This document shows, in pieces, positions 1 through 10,494 of a stretch of DNA of 64,000 bases (positions are counted from its first letter, which is position 1; each line of letters starts with the position of its first letter). Source of the stretch: Ganoderma boninense (Eukaryota; Basidiomycota; Agaricomycetes; Polyporales; Polyporaceae); assembly GCA_002900995.3 (NCBI GenBank), contig CM035309.1, positions 2,548,389-2,612,388 of the forward strand, in the 5' to 3' direction. The notes beneath the pieces are model-generated. The model did not search any database and was not told the DNA's origin. It was given only the letters and a program-made list of their open reading frames with translations. Position numbers and translations under genes: made by a program.

Positions 1-11
1 CGACGAGGAAG

Positions 12-595
12 TTGGCAAGGCCAATTCCCCTGTACAACATAGATGGTACCGAGAACCGTGATGGAACGATCACGGAGGTCGCCGTGTTGGATATGGCGAT
101 TGGAGACCACCAGGAGAAGGTGGTGTTTGTGGTGACAGACATAGGAGAAGAGGATGTGATCATTGGCCTGGACTGGCTGCGCGAACACAACCCTGAAGTA
201 GATTGGGAACGTGGCTCGCTGCGCCTATCGAGATGTCCAGAGGCATGTCCGGCTCATCGGAAGGCATCCAAACCTGTTGAGACCAAAGCGCGTGATACGG
301 AGGTATGGCTTACGGCGCGCAATGGTTCTCGACGGGTGTGGAAGGCAAAGATGATGGGTAGGATATGCACGGCCGTAATGGTCGAGGAGGAGGAGGAAGA
401 TAAGCCTCCACCACCAGGTTTTCTGCCGGAATGGGATGGCACTGAGGAGTCTCTCCTCAACGCACTAGAAGATGGACGACAACTTCAAGGTACCCCTAAG
501 ATCTTTGTGTCGGCGAGTTACACCTACTCTCAACAGCTCACTGAACAAGAGTACCAGAAGAAGGAAGTCCGTCCTGTCGAAGAGATTGTATCCCC
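12..595 (+). CDS. Ty3 polyprotein, aspartic protease C-terminal part (partial)
   Basis: This is the end of the retropepsin domain that matures the element's polyprotein. The stretch reading VVTDIGEEDVIIGLDWL followed by NPEVDWERG is the usual retropepsin C-terminal half (hydrophobic strand, then GLDWL, then the P-x-(V/I)-D-W turn). The catalytic D-S/T-G triad is upstream of the window. An acidic, proline-rich linker follows, then a QLTEQEYQKK stretch that normally leads directly into the RT domain. The frame stays open to 650 but the homologous continuation moves to another frame at about 592, so coding is taken to end there. The start at the edge is artificial; the frame continues upstream. 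Confidence 0.8.
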
Positions 596-3549
596 AGTAC
601 CACGAGTATCTGCGTGTGTTCTCGAAAGAGGCGTCCGAACGTCTACCTGAGCATGGACCCTACGACCACGCTATAGAACTCGTACCAGATGCTAGGATGT
701 TCCATTCCAAGGTGTACCCCCTGTCGCCCAGCGAGCAGGTTGAGCTTGACAAGTTCCTTAGCGAGAACTTGGCCAAAGGATATATTCAAGAGTCGAAGTC
801 ACCGATGTCGTCACCATTCTTCTTCGTTAAAAAGAAGGATGGCAGCCTACGTCCCGTACAGGACTACCGGCGATTGAACGACATCACCATTAAGAACCGA
901 TACCCACTACCGTTGGTGTCAGACTTGATGGATCGACTCAAGAGGGCCAAGTACTTTACCAAGCTTGACATCCGTTGGGGGTACAACAATGTGCGGATTA
1001 AGACCGGTGATGAATGGAAGGCTGCCTTTGTTACCAATCGCGGACTGTTCGAACCGAACGTGATGTACTTCGGACTGGCTAACTCGCCCAGTACATTCTC
1101 TGCGCTCATGAACGACATCTTCAAGGACCTCATCATACTCGGCAAAATCACTATCTACCTCGACGACATCCTCATATTCACCAATGACATCGAGGAACAC
1201 CGCACATTGGTGCGTGAGGTCCTGAAGCGTCTGGCGGAGCACGACCTGTTCTGCAAGCCAGAGAAGTGCGAATTCGAACAGCCGAAGGTTGAGTACCTAG
1301 GTGTGCTCGTCTCAGAGAACCGTGTGGAGATGGACCCAGTGAAGGTCAGGGGTATCGCAGAATGGCCTGTCCCTCAGAACGCCTCAGACGTACGGAAGTT
1401 CCGCGGTTTCGCGAATTTCTACAGGCGGTTCATTAAGGACTTCAGCGCAGTATGCAAACCCCTTGACCGTCTCACGGGTAATGCTCCCTGGCAATGGGGT
1501 GCCGAAGAGCAGTCAGCATTCGATGAGCTCAAACGTCGTTTCACTGAAAGCCCTGTCCTGAGCATGTATGACCCAGACCGCAAAACCCGCATTGAAGTCG
1601 ATGCATCCGGGTATGCTACCGGTGCGGTTCTGTCTCAGGAGGGGGAGGACGGCAAATGGCACCCTGTGGCTTTCCACTCTGAGTCAATGAGCGATGCGGA
1701 ACGCAACTACGAGATCTATGACAAGGAGATGCTCGCTATCATCCGTGCCCTGCAGGCCTGGCGCCACTGCCTCGAGGGTCTTCCCAGTGTGTTCGAGATC
1801 CAGTCGGACCACAAGAACCTCGAGTACTGGAAGGCCGCACAAAACCTCACGCGCAGGCAGGCACGATGGGCTCTCTATCTGTCGCGGTTCGACTTTGTCA
1901 TTGCACACAAGCCAGGCACCTCCAACAGTAGGGCAGATGCGCTGTCGCGCAGGCCTGATCACCAGAAGGATGACGCCGATGACAACCTGAACCGAGTCAT
2001 GTTGCAACCCGATCGCTTCCGAGTACTGGCAGCCAAGAGAGGGCACATGTCAGTGGTACCAGAGAAGGCACTGCTCCGCCGCATTCGAGAATGTGGAGAG
2101 CGTGAACAGGAGGTCGCAGAGGCACTCAGCAAGCTCGATAAGCTAGGGCCAGCACGTCTACAGAACGATTTGGTGGACTGGAACACAGAACAAGGCCTGC
2201 TACTCTACCGCGGCCGAGTTTATGTCCCCAAAGACGATGCGCTCCGAGCAGAAATAGTGCGCATTCACCACAACCTCCCGCCTGCTGGACACCCTGGCCA
2301 GGCAAAAACGGTGGAGTTGGTCACACGGAACTACTGGTGGCCGGGCATGGCAAAGTTCATTAAGGATTACGTTGAGACCTGCGACACTTGTCGCCGTGGC
2401 AAGACTTCACATGCGAAGCCACACGGTCCCCTTCAACCCAACGAGATCCCGGACGGCCCAGGCCAAGTAGTTACCTGTGACTTTATCACTAGACTGCCGG
2501 AGGTGGACGGATACAACGCGCTCCAGCTTATCACTGATCGGCATGGAAAGATGATTCACCTTATTCCATGCACCGAGGAGATCGACACGGAAGGGACTGC
2601 AGACAACTTCATTAGAGAATGGTTCCGTCTACATGGACTCCCGCGAAAGATCATCTCTGATCGGGGGCCCCAGTTCTCTAGCAAGCTCTTCCGTGCAATC
2701 CTTAAAGGCCTCGACATAGAAAGCGCGTTATCCACAGCCTACCACCCACAGACGGATGGACAGTCGGAGCGATGGAACCAGGAGATAGAGGCGTACCTAC
2801 GGATGTACTGCTCAAGGCGCCGCGACGATTGGGTCAAGTGGCTACCAACAGCAGAGTACTGCTTCAACTCGCGCGTACATTCATCCACAGGGTACTCGCC
2901 GTTTTACCTCATGTATGGCTATGAACCTCAGTTCCACGTTCCAATGCTATCCACCACGGTGCCTACGGCGGATGAACGAAGAGAGGAGTTGCGGCAGGCA
3001 AGGGAGGATGCGACCTCAGCCTTAACCCTGGCAGCAGAGCGGATGAAGGAGTACTACGATCGCTATGTCTCCGCTGCTCCAGAGTTCAAGGAGGGTCAGA
3101 AGGTGTGGCTCGACACGAGGAACTTCCGTGTCCCAGGAGTCTCTCGGAAGCTGGTGGATCGGTACGCTGGCCCGTACCCTGTCAAGCGCAAGGTGGGCAA
3201 CTTGGCTTATGAGCTCAAGCTCCCCAAAGACATGGGGCTCCACCCGGTGTTCCATGTGACACTCCTACACCCGCACAAAGAAAGCCAACTTCCCGGTCGA
3301 CATCCCCCTGAACCCGCAGCTCTCGAAGTGGAAGGAGAGGAGGAGTATGAAGTGGAGGAAGTGTTGGACTCGCGTCGGTATGGGCGGTGGAAGAAACTGC
3401 AGTATCTTGTTCACTGGAAGGGCTGGGGCCCTGAACACGATAGCTGGGAAGACGTGTCGGATCTAGCAAATGCGCCAAAAGTGCTGCAAAAGTTTCATTC
3501 GACACATCCCGACGCCCCTGGCCCTCTCAACAAGAAGACTCGATCGTGA
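592..3549 (+). CDS. Ty3 pol: RT, RNase H, integrase, chromodomain
   Basis: This frame is open from about 472 and homologous from QYHEYLRVF (about 592). The reverse transcriptase has the catalytic Y-L-D-D at 1156-1167 followed by ILIF. RNase H follows (IEVDASGYATGAVLSQ, then the SDHKNLEYW block). The integrase has the HHCC zinc finger (HH ... CDTCRRGK), then the DDE core with D in VTCDF, D in ISDRGPQFSS and E in GQSERWNQE. The C-terminal chromodomain (EYEVEEVLDSR ... YLVHWKGW ... DSWED) reads modified histone tails and directs integration into heterochromatin in this clade. Translation depends on joining the protease frame. One extra C in the CCCC run at about 592 would restore it, so either the copy is disabled or the consensus is one base short. 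Confidence 0.92.
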   Translation, partial: PQYHEYLRVFSKEASERLPEHGPYDHAIELVPDARMFHSKVYPLSPSEQVELDKFLSENLAKGYIQESKSPMSSPFFFVKKKDGSLRPVQDYRRLNDITIKNRYPLPLVSDLMDRLKRAKYFTKLDIRWGYNNVRIKTGDEWKAAFVTNRGLFEPNVMYFGLANSPSTFSALMNDIFKDLIILGKITIYLDDILIFTNDIEEHRTLVREVLKRLAEHDLFCKPEKCEFEQPKVEYLGVLVSENRVEMDPVKVRGIAEWPVPQNASDVRKFRGFANFYRRFIKDFSAVCKPLDRLTGNAPWQWGAEEQSAFDELKRRFTESPVLSMYDPDRKTRIEVDASGYATGAVLSQEGEDGKWHPVAFHSESMSDAERNYEIYDKEMLAIIRALQAWRHCLEGLPSVFEIQSDHKNLEYWKAAQNLTRRQARWALYLSRFDFVIAHKPGTSNSRADALSRRPDHQKDDADDNLNRVMLQPDRFRVLAAKRGHMSVVPEKALLRRIRECGEREQEVAEALSKLDKLGPARLQNDLVDWNTEQGLLLYRGRVYVPKDDALRAEIVRIHHNLPPAGHPGQAKTVELVTRNYWWPGMAKFIKDYVETCDTCRRGKTSHAKPHGPLQPNEIPDGPGQVVTCDFITRLPEVDGYNALQLITDRHGKMIHLIPCTEEIDTEGTADNFIREWFRLHGLPRKIISDRGPQFSSKLFRAILKGLDIESALSTAYHPQTDGQSERWNQEIEAYLRMYCSRRRDDWVKWLPTAEYCFNSRVHSSTGYSPFYLMYGYEPQFHVPMLSTTVPTADERREELRQAREDATSALTLAAERMKEYYDRYVSAAPEFKEGQKVWLDTRNFRVPGVSRKLVDRYAGPYPVKRKVGNLAYELKLPKDMGLHPVFHVTLLHPHKESQLPGRHPPEPAALEVEGEEEYEVEEVLDSRRYGRWKKLQYLVHWKGWGPEHDSWEDVSDLANAPKVLQKFHSTHPDAPGPLNKKTRS

Positions 3550-3575
3550 GGACACGATCCTTAGGAGGGGGGTAT

Positions 3576-4035
3576 TGTCATGAACGGCACGCTTGGCGCC
3601 TACCCCAGCGTCTCTCTTTCCCTTTTTGGACTGTTTGCCTCCCGCGTCGTCCTTATTGTCCTCCATTGTTTAGCAAACCCGTCCCTTGTTCTCGCAGTAC
3701 AATAACTCCTGTTACCCATTGTTCCCGTCGTCATTGTACTACATACCATTGTTCTTCCACTGGCTCCCGTGTCCATAGTTACCTATTGTCCCCGGTTCCC
3801 ATTGTCCGTTACATGTATATAAGGCCTGTACTTTGCTACCTGGAGACCTCAGTTTCGACCTCTTGTCTCCAGGTAAGCCTCGCTGTATTCTCACTCGTTA
3901 GTTACTCGCTCAATACATCTTGTCTCCAGCCTGACTGTCGAGCCCTGCTCCGCTCTCGCTGCACAAGTGCTCGTCGACGCCCTTGCTCGTCTCGTAAGCC
4001 TCCTCCCTGATCTTACTCGACAGCCAGTCGTAACA
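3576..4035 (+). repeat. Right LTR of the Ty3 element
   Basis: The LTR begins TGTCATG just after a purine tract (AGGAGGGGGG at 3563-3572) and ends GTAACA, giving the canonical TG...CA ends. It is about 460 bp. A TATA box, TATATAAG, lies at 3816-3823, marking the U3 promoter; the U5 end is inferred only from the CA terminus. No second copy of this LTR is present in the window to confirm the boundaries. Confidence 0.75.
3816..3823 (+). promoter_or_regulatory. LTR TATA box
   Basis: TATATAAG sits roughly in the middle of the LTR, followed by a pyrimidine-rich stretch. This is the expected position of the RNA polymerase II core promoter at the U3/R border. Confidence 0.6.
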
Positions 4036-4689
4036 AGTAGGACACTAAGACGCTAAGAGTTACAGTCAAGCTCGTGTAATCCTGCGGCACATTCTATTGG
4101 TCTAGTCAATGTGGGAAAGTCGCGGAAGTTGCCGCCAACCACGAGCTGTGACTTGAAGGCGCAGACAGGGGTTTCTACGATTCTTGACCCTTTGTGCGTT
4201 CGATCCGAGAGGCTGGAGGCTATGTAAAGTCATCATCTCTTTCGCAGTGCTGATCTGAAAATGCTATGTGGCCTCTACATGCGCCGAAGAACACCCGCCG
4301 GCCTTCCATTCGTATCAGAAGCCATAAAGTTTGACGTTGCCAATGCCGCTCTGACCTGTCATAGCGCTTCCCGAAATCGCTGTTCTTCCTCCCAGTCCAC
4401 ACTGTGTGACCACACCAGTGAATTTTGATGAGCTATTCCACTCCTTCGGCACCATACTTACGACATCCCTTCAGGGCTCCCACTGAGCAGGTGTTGGTTA
4501 CCGAACAAGTGGAGCACATGCCAGGTAGAAGACATTCTCACTCCTACCTGAACTCTAACATGACGCCCGCAGTGACAACTGAATAGTATGACGTGTCTGG
4601 CCCTATCCTATCCAGGGCGACTACATTCATCCAATTTATATCTGTATGGTTTTCCTGCCAGGACCAACCTTGTGCCTACCCACTGCAGT
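4036..4689. other. Intergenic, nothing recognised
   Basis: Short open frames only, none with a recognisable domain. It probably holds the promoter of the plus-strand gene beginning at 4690. Confidence 0.5.
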
Positions 4690-5746
4690 ATGCTACCCCG
4701 AGGAACTTATATCCGCCTTCCCACTTCACCCTCGCCTCCTAGCAATCTCCAACCCCTCGAGTACGACGAGGACGTCATCTCTGAAGGGCACAATACTTCT
4801 TCGCACTCTAGCCGGTCTCTGGTAGGACTGTCCGAAAACACTGCCTGGAAGTGTTTCCTATACACATGTATTGCCACCCTCGCCTTATCTGTGGTCAACC
4901 TCTCCTATTTGACGATGTCCACCACCTTACAAAGGTCGCAGGCAGCAACGGCAGCCTCGCCCTCCCGAGACCTCAAGCGCCCATCTGTCTACGTAGGACT
5001 CGAAAACATTGTTTTTGAGCCGTCGTACTGTCGCAGCCGCGGGACCTTCCCCAAATCGTTCTTCACATACGACGTCCGCGATAGACCACATGCGCAGCCT
5101 CGCCGCATCCACGCACCTGACGACAAGATGACGCTGAAGTTCGGCGGCCCGGTACGTCACGGCCTTGTGTTCTATCTCCCATCTAACCTTCCGCCAAACG
5201 GGCCCTGACACACTCGCCTTGCCTATTCCGCCAGGTGCACACGGTCGTCGACTTTTATGTCCCCGACTACAGGCTCGAGAACTGTACACTCAGCACACGC
5301 AGCTATCCGGCTCACCGCACTTCCTCCGAAGCTAGCGCGGCACTTGACAGCGGTGCACTGGCACACGCACCCGAGGTCTTGGACGCAGCGGTCGACATAG
5401 ACGTCTATCTGCTCCCGTCACAGCATCCCGATGACCGCGCACACGCCACATTCTTAGACACCTTGGCCTTCGTCCCAGGCAGGGAAAGCACGTCTAAGCC
5501 GTTCCACTGTCCCGGCCGCTCACATGTGTTCCTTGAGTGGCGCTGCACCACAGACGACTGCGAACTCGTGATCCCGTTGGAAGGCGTGACAAGTCTGAGT
5601 GAGTGGTTCCTATATGTGTCTCATCGGATCCACGTAGCTAACATGTAAAAACAGCTGCATCTGCGGAGTCGTTGACGAAGACCGGGTTTCGGATTACTCA
5701 GTACGAGGCGGTGGGATGCATTCCCAGTCCGAAGCAGGTGTCCTGA
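4690..5746 (+). CDS. Single-pass membrane protein, function unknown
   Basis: Three exons are supported by splice sites: 4690-5151, 5235-5598 and 5655-5746, with introns GTACGT...CCAG and GTGAGT...ACAG and consistent phases, giving about 305 residues. The N-terminal 50 residues are Pro/Ser-rich and likely cytosolic. Residues about 52-74 form one hydrophobic helix (FLYTCIATLALSVVNLSYL), consistent with a type II anchor. The lumenal/extracellular part begins RPSVYVGLENIVFEP and contains several Cys and an alternating strand pattern (VHTVVDFYVPDY). I associate this architecture with a lineage-specific family of hypothetical proteins in Agaricomycetes but cannot name a function. An upstream in-frame ATG at 4588 is less likely because the Pro/Ser N-terminus starts cleanly at 4690. 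It lies just outside the palindromic cluster and no link to it is shown. Confidence 0.7.
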
Positions 5747-5961
5747 CCCTGACGGTGTCTATCCCTCCGTATTTTTCAGTCCATTCACTCACGGGTGCTG
5801 TCAAGCGACAGGCATCGCATTTTCTCTTCCAATATCAGAGTTGTGGGAAGTAGTTACATTGAACGTGGATGTACAACAGTCATGAAATTCTTCCATGTTA
5901 GGCGCAGAGGACAAACAGGGTGCTCAACTGATGAATACAGAAATCATCAGGTAGACGGACT

Positions 5962-8159
5962 TTAGACCCTCTTCTCTTTGGCAGCAGTCCCTCGGTCAGG
6001 GCTCTCGTTGAGACCCCAGTTGTCGTCCGTGATCTGTTGCAGCCTGACCTCCCTCATCAGCCACGCACTCAGGAACCCCAACCCTGCAACCGCAATCATC
6101 ACCTCCCACAGCACGTCCAGCGAGTCCGCGAACGCTGCCCGAACCGCACCCTTCATCGGCTCCCCAAGCCCCTTGATCTGTGGAATTGCCGCATACGATA
6201 TCTCCACTCCCTGCGGCAGGCTCGCAAGGAACGCAGCCGGAAGCCGAGTCCGCAGCTGGTTCTGCAGCACCGTCGCTCCCACCGTGATGCCCCACGCCTG
6301 CAAACGCAAACACACCATTACATCTCGCATCAGTGGCCTGCACAGGAACGCAGAGAGATGGAAGCCGCACCTGGAAGAACGTCCGGATGAATATGAAGAA
6401 TTCCAGCGCACTCGCATTCAGCTCCACAGGCAGCGGGGCCAGGATCGGGAACGTCGTCGCCGTGAACTGGTGGATGCATGCCTCGGGTCAGCACTAGCAC
6501 TAGCACACGCCATCTCCGGCACCAGGGGGGTCGGCACGCACCAGCATCCCAAACCCGATCCCCGCCACAATCTGGAACCCGATCCAGTTCCGCGTCGCGC
6601 TGTCCGCATGCAGCGTGCTCTGCAGCCCCATCCCGATCGTGATGCACGCCCACGCAATCACGTTCTGCGGCTTGTACTTGTTCATCCCCGTTGCCGTCCG
6701 CCCGCCACAATCGCAAACGGCGCAATCGACAGGCTGTATGGCAGCACGTTCACCCCGCTCCCACCGGCAACGAGTCCTTGCATGCCTGGAAGTACACGGG
6801 CAGGTAGACTGCAGCGTGTGCGTGTGCGTTTGTTTGTGGTGAGCGAGTGCTGATCGCATTGCAACGAAGGACGAAGAGCAGCGAGCAAAATGCACTCACA
6901 CAGCGCGGCAGAGATGATGAATCCGTGCAGCCCAGTCCCGATGTACCCGCTCAGCGTCGTCCGGTTCGTCAGCAGCCGGAACGGGATTGTCGGCTCCACG
7001 GGCATGTAGATCTCGTACACCACCCACACCCCGAGTCCACAAACCCGACGACGAGCGGCGCGAGCACCTGCGCAGAGCTCCACGCAAACTGGATCCCGCC
7101 CCACGTCAGCCCCAGCAGCGCAGACGTCGTGCTCCCCATCACCAGGATGTTTCCGCTGCCATCCACACCGTCAGCAACCTGTCTACAGAGCGGAGGCGCG
7201 TCCCGGGTGAGGGCTTACATCCAGTCGATCCGCGACAGCCGTTCCGAGAGCGGGGCGTGCGGCGTCTTCAGGTTGAGGAACAGCAGACAGAGCACCATCG
7301 AGATTCCCGTCAGCGGCAGGTTCATGTCTGTGGGCCGACGATTCAGCATTCAGTTTCCAGCACTCGTCTCGTCTCGTCTCCTCTTGCAGCCGTCGTCGTG
7401 GGAGCACTCACAGAACAAGCCGCGCCACGTCCAGTCTGTCCGAGCAGCGAATGCACCACCCTGCCGTCCAAGCCGTCAGTCTCGTCCGCCAACTGTGAGT
7501 GCGGCAGAGTAGTACGCACCACGAGCGGGCCGATGATGGACGCAATCGACCAGATCAGCCCAATCGCTCCCTGGTACGCCCGCGCTCACGCAGCGGGACG
7601 AGGTCCGCCAGGATGATCTCCGTCAGCGCAAGGATCACCCCTGCACCCAGACCCTGCACGGCTGCACATGCGCGCATGCGTGTGTCAGACACCGCTTCGC
7701 CACACAGAATGCCGCAAGCACTCACTCCGCCCGCCGATGAGCATCGCCATACTGCTCGCCGCGCCGCACAGCGCGCTGCCGACTGTGAAGAGCGTGAGAC
7801 CGATGAGCAGGATGGGCCTGCGTCCGAAGAGGTTTGCAAAGTGGCCCGAGAGCGGGAGGAAGGTGACGCCGGCGAGGGTGTAGGCTGAGCCGATCCATAC
7901 GAACTGCTGGCCCTGGAAGTGGTTGATGATGGTCGGCAGGGCTGTCGACACGGCGCTCTGCAATTCGCAGGAAGGGCACTCAGTACTACCACTCGGGGAA
8001 AGGTGGGTCTGGGTGGCTTACGGTGTCGAGTGCGGCGAGAAAGGTGGCGATTGTAATTGCAAGCAAGGAGAGCCAGAAGGACGCAGTTTTCGGTGGAGAG
8101 GCATCTTCGTCCTTGGAGCTTCGGTCGAGTACTGGAATTTCGCTGGCAGGCTCTGACAT
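5962..8159 (-). pseudogene. DHA2-type MFS exporter, left copy (frame-broken as read)
   Basis: This is the mirror copy of the MFS gene at 18859-21072, with the same nine-exon structure and virtually identical exons and introns. It would encode a 14-helix drug:H+ antiporter in the plasma membrane. Only the ends differ: the first about 25 residues (MSEPASEIPVLDRSS...) and the tail after DDNWG (LNESPDRGTAAKEKRV) are unlike the other copy. Compared with the right copy it lacks one C in each of four short C runs, near 7580 (exon 3), 7037 (exon 6), 6761 and 6698 (both exon 7), and each loss shifts the frame. Very few substitutions accompany them (for example Val-Thr-Phe for Val-Ala-Phe and Pro for Leu before QGVE). 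That pattern fits homopolymer consensus errors at least as well as real decay. If the errors are artefacts, the gene is intact. Confidence 0.85.
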
Positions 8160-9205
8160 GCTGAGGCGAGAGACGAAGAAAGACAGTGGTCAGGTGAGAA
8201 AGTGGGTGAATGGCTCGCTGGACACGGGCATGCACGTTTGGGTCAGACTCTGAGTAAACAGGCTGAACAAGGAATTGTCCGGAATCCCAACTATTCCCTG
8301 GCGGCGAGGAAGTTGAGTCCCGCGCAGGAATGCGTTGCATAGTCACATTTCATCGTCCTATCGTCGATGATGCACCAGCGCTACGGGCGCTCAACCGGCG
8401 CCGGGCAGAACTTTGAAGTCGAGCGATGCATAGCCCGGTCGGACGTGAGGCGGACGTGAGGTGCTTCCGATCATGATATGTGGTCTGAAGCCGCACCCAT
8501 GACGAAGGGGGGGAATGGAAGGAAGAGTACCAGCGGAACCTTCGCAGCAACTCCGAGGCGCACGGTTTCCGCGATGTTCGGCTCGGCAACGCGCTGTGTG
8601 GCTTTGTTTGGCCGACTCAGCGCCATCCTCCGTCTTCTCGAGCGGGTCTCTCATCATGACCCTCTTCGAAGCATCCCTTCATTGCATCAAGCACTCCATG
8701 GAAACCACAAGAACAGCCAATGTGGTCGGCGCAGGGCATCTAGCGCCGTCTTTTGGCAGCGGACGTATCCTTGCCGCTCCTCGTGCCGATTTCTCAGGTC
8801 TCGCGACCTAGATTCCAGGAGGCATTGCCGATATGTTCAACTCTTCACTGAATCGTCTGACTTCGGCGTGGATATGGTGAGTTCCTTCAGGGCCGTTGGT
8901 CTATCTTTCCTAGCTTCTGCGCTCATAATCTCCGCAGCGAGGGTTCCATGCGACGGCGCCGTCGGAAGCGTGCCTGCCACACAGTCTTAGTGACGTATTT
9001 CGGGTGCTCTGTCGCTGCCATGCGTCCAAAGCTACTTGATTGGTGCTGTTCGGTTTTGGTGCTATTACTCACGCTGGTTGTTCCCAGATTCGAAGCGCCA
9101 TCAGTTCGGACCAGCGCCTTGTGACACGAGCACTGTGAACCTTGAATACCACTCATCGATGAATGTGGGACAACACAAAAGTTCCTCACAGCCGTGAACG
9201 AGCCA
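8160..9205. other. Intergenic, nothing recognised
   Basis: About 1 kb between the left MFS gene and the left peptide gene. It presumably contains the MFS promoter on the minus strand. The open frames here have no recognisable domain, and the sequence does not visibly match the equivalent spacer on the right arm (17,729-18,858). Confidence 0.5.
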
Positions 9206-9508
9206 ATACGTTTTGTCGTACGGGACCACAGGAATCGGCACGTTGATGTCTACGGGGTGCGGCTTCATTGGGCAGGGACCGCAACGAATCGGGCCCCGCT
9301 GTCGTCCTCGTCACCCTGGCGAGTCGGCCTCTGGGTTCCGGTGCGTCACTTCCGCATCTGCCCAGACTCGCACAGGCTCGGTAAGCTCTACGCAGCTTCC
9401 AGTTCCATGTCTTTCCTGATGATACCCACCGACCGGCTCCCCGAGAATCCACGAACCAAACAGGAATATGGCAGAGGTGATGGTAAGAACGCCCTGCAGG
9501 CTGCTCAC
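9206..9508 (-). pseudogene. Small peptide gene, left copy (degenerate or misread)
   Basis: Read on the minus strand this is a homologue of the peptide gene at 17417. Its C-terminal part gives FVAVPA, then in the next frame MKPHPVD, INVPIP and PYDKTY, against FVAVPA, MKPGPVD, INVPIP and PCDKKKY on the right. The hydrophobic leader is also present (GVLTITSAIFLFGSWILG). As read it is broken in several ways. The codon aligned with the right copy's ATG is GTG, there are two frame changes, and the stop codon is replaced by TGG. One of the frame changes (before MKP) would be healed by one more C in a CCC run. Codons of the shared blocks differ almost only at third positions, so the reading was under constraint until recently. 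It sits between the UstYa-like and MFS genes, as on the right arm. Confidence 0.7.
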
Positions 9509-9772
9509 TGTGTTGCGAGGGTGAGAGGAGGGCGACGTTGAGATCTAGCCCTCGTCCACTCTGGGACGATGCACGACAGTTGACAGTCTCGGTTCATAGC
9601 AGCCCGCCAGCTATTTGTTCTTATGCTCAGCGCGATATCCATCCCCAAACCCTTCACATTTAGACCGATGCGCAGATCGAGCCAGACGTCTGACCTCTGC
9701 ACCAGAGACATACATGATGCACACCGCTGGCAAAGTGGACACAACGGCGAGAACAAACATATTCCAGTTATG

Positions 9773-10494
9773 CTATACATACACCACTCCCAAGCTCTCG
9801 TTGCCGTCACGTCTTGCTTCCGCGCTCCCAAACTGCTCCTCCACCAACTCGTACACCTTTGTCCAGTCCCGACATGTGTGCGGGATCTCCGCGTTCACGC
9901 TCCGCCGCCCTAGGATCGGGATTACGGGCTCGAGCGTTGGGTTCGCTTCACACAGGATCGACTGCCGCAGGTAGTTGAAGCAGTGATGGACGTGGTCCGA
10001 CGATCGACGCGTGCTCATCGCCCGCCGGATGCGCGCAAGGCAATGCATCTGGTGGAAGAGTGCGAGGCCGAACAGACGGCCATCCGGCCCCAACCGGAGG
10101 AATCCGCCGCCTTTGGGGAAGATAGAGGCCCATTCGCGCGCAGCGTCCTCGGTGTAGATCTGGTAGTGGATCGTGTTTTCGGGAGTAAGGGAGACGAGTG
10201 GGATGTCGATAGGGTAGTAGGCGGGATAGTCGTCCTCCACGTATGCTGTAAGACCTAGGTGAGGGCTCGTGTGTAGTAACGAACCCATCTTGTCCTAGAA
10301 GGACACTTACTGTACTGGTGGAGTGTCTTTGAGTGGGAAACCTGGGTGAGAGATGGCTTATGAGACACCCATATGTTGATCAAGAGAGAAACAAGCGTAG
10401 TGAAGAAGAGGACGACGGCGGCGAAGAGGAGTGTGTGTGCGGTCCACAGACGGGCGACCCCCCGTAAGGGGGTTGTGAGCCGCAGAATGTGCAT
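9773..10494 (-). CDS. UstYa-like (DUF3328) oxidase, left copy
   Basis: Two exons, 10494-10311 and 10254-9773, joined by a GTAAGT...CTAG intron, give 221 residues. The N-terminus is short and basic, followed by one membrane helix (LLFAAVVLFFTTLVSLLINIWV), then a lumenal domain. The family's two metal-binding HxxHC motifs are intact: HQMHC at residues 129-133 and HVHHC at 149-153, with YLRQSILC and a TLEP stretch after the second, as in the family consensus. UstYa-type proteins perform oxidative cyclisation or chlorination steps in ascomycete ribosomal-peptide and other secondary pathways (ustiloxin, asperipin-2a). Its partner at 15689 has the same layout but clearly diverged sequence. Neighbouring genes are the small peptide gene and an MFS exporter on the same strand. 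Confidence 0.9.

Larger units (their letters stand above)
1..4035 (+). mobile_element. Ty3/gypsy chromovirus, 3' part with right LTR
   Basis: The element enters from the left edge, so the 5' LTR, gag and the protease active site lie outside the window. Visible in order are the protease tail, reverse transcriptase, RNase H, integrase, chromodomain, a polypurine tract at 3563-3572 and the right LTR at 3576-4035. The domain order RT-RH-IN-chromodomain is diagnostic of Ty3/gypsy chromoviruses. The pol reading frame is long and carries all catalytic motifs, so the copy looks young. Only one frame break is seen, near 592. Without the left LTR the insertion age cannot be judged. Confidence 0.93.

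Noticed and set aside
8391..8990. Overlapping open frames of 80-170 codons
   Set aside because: No domains, no splice support and no similarity to cluster genes.
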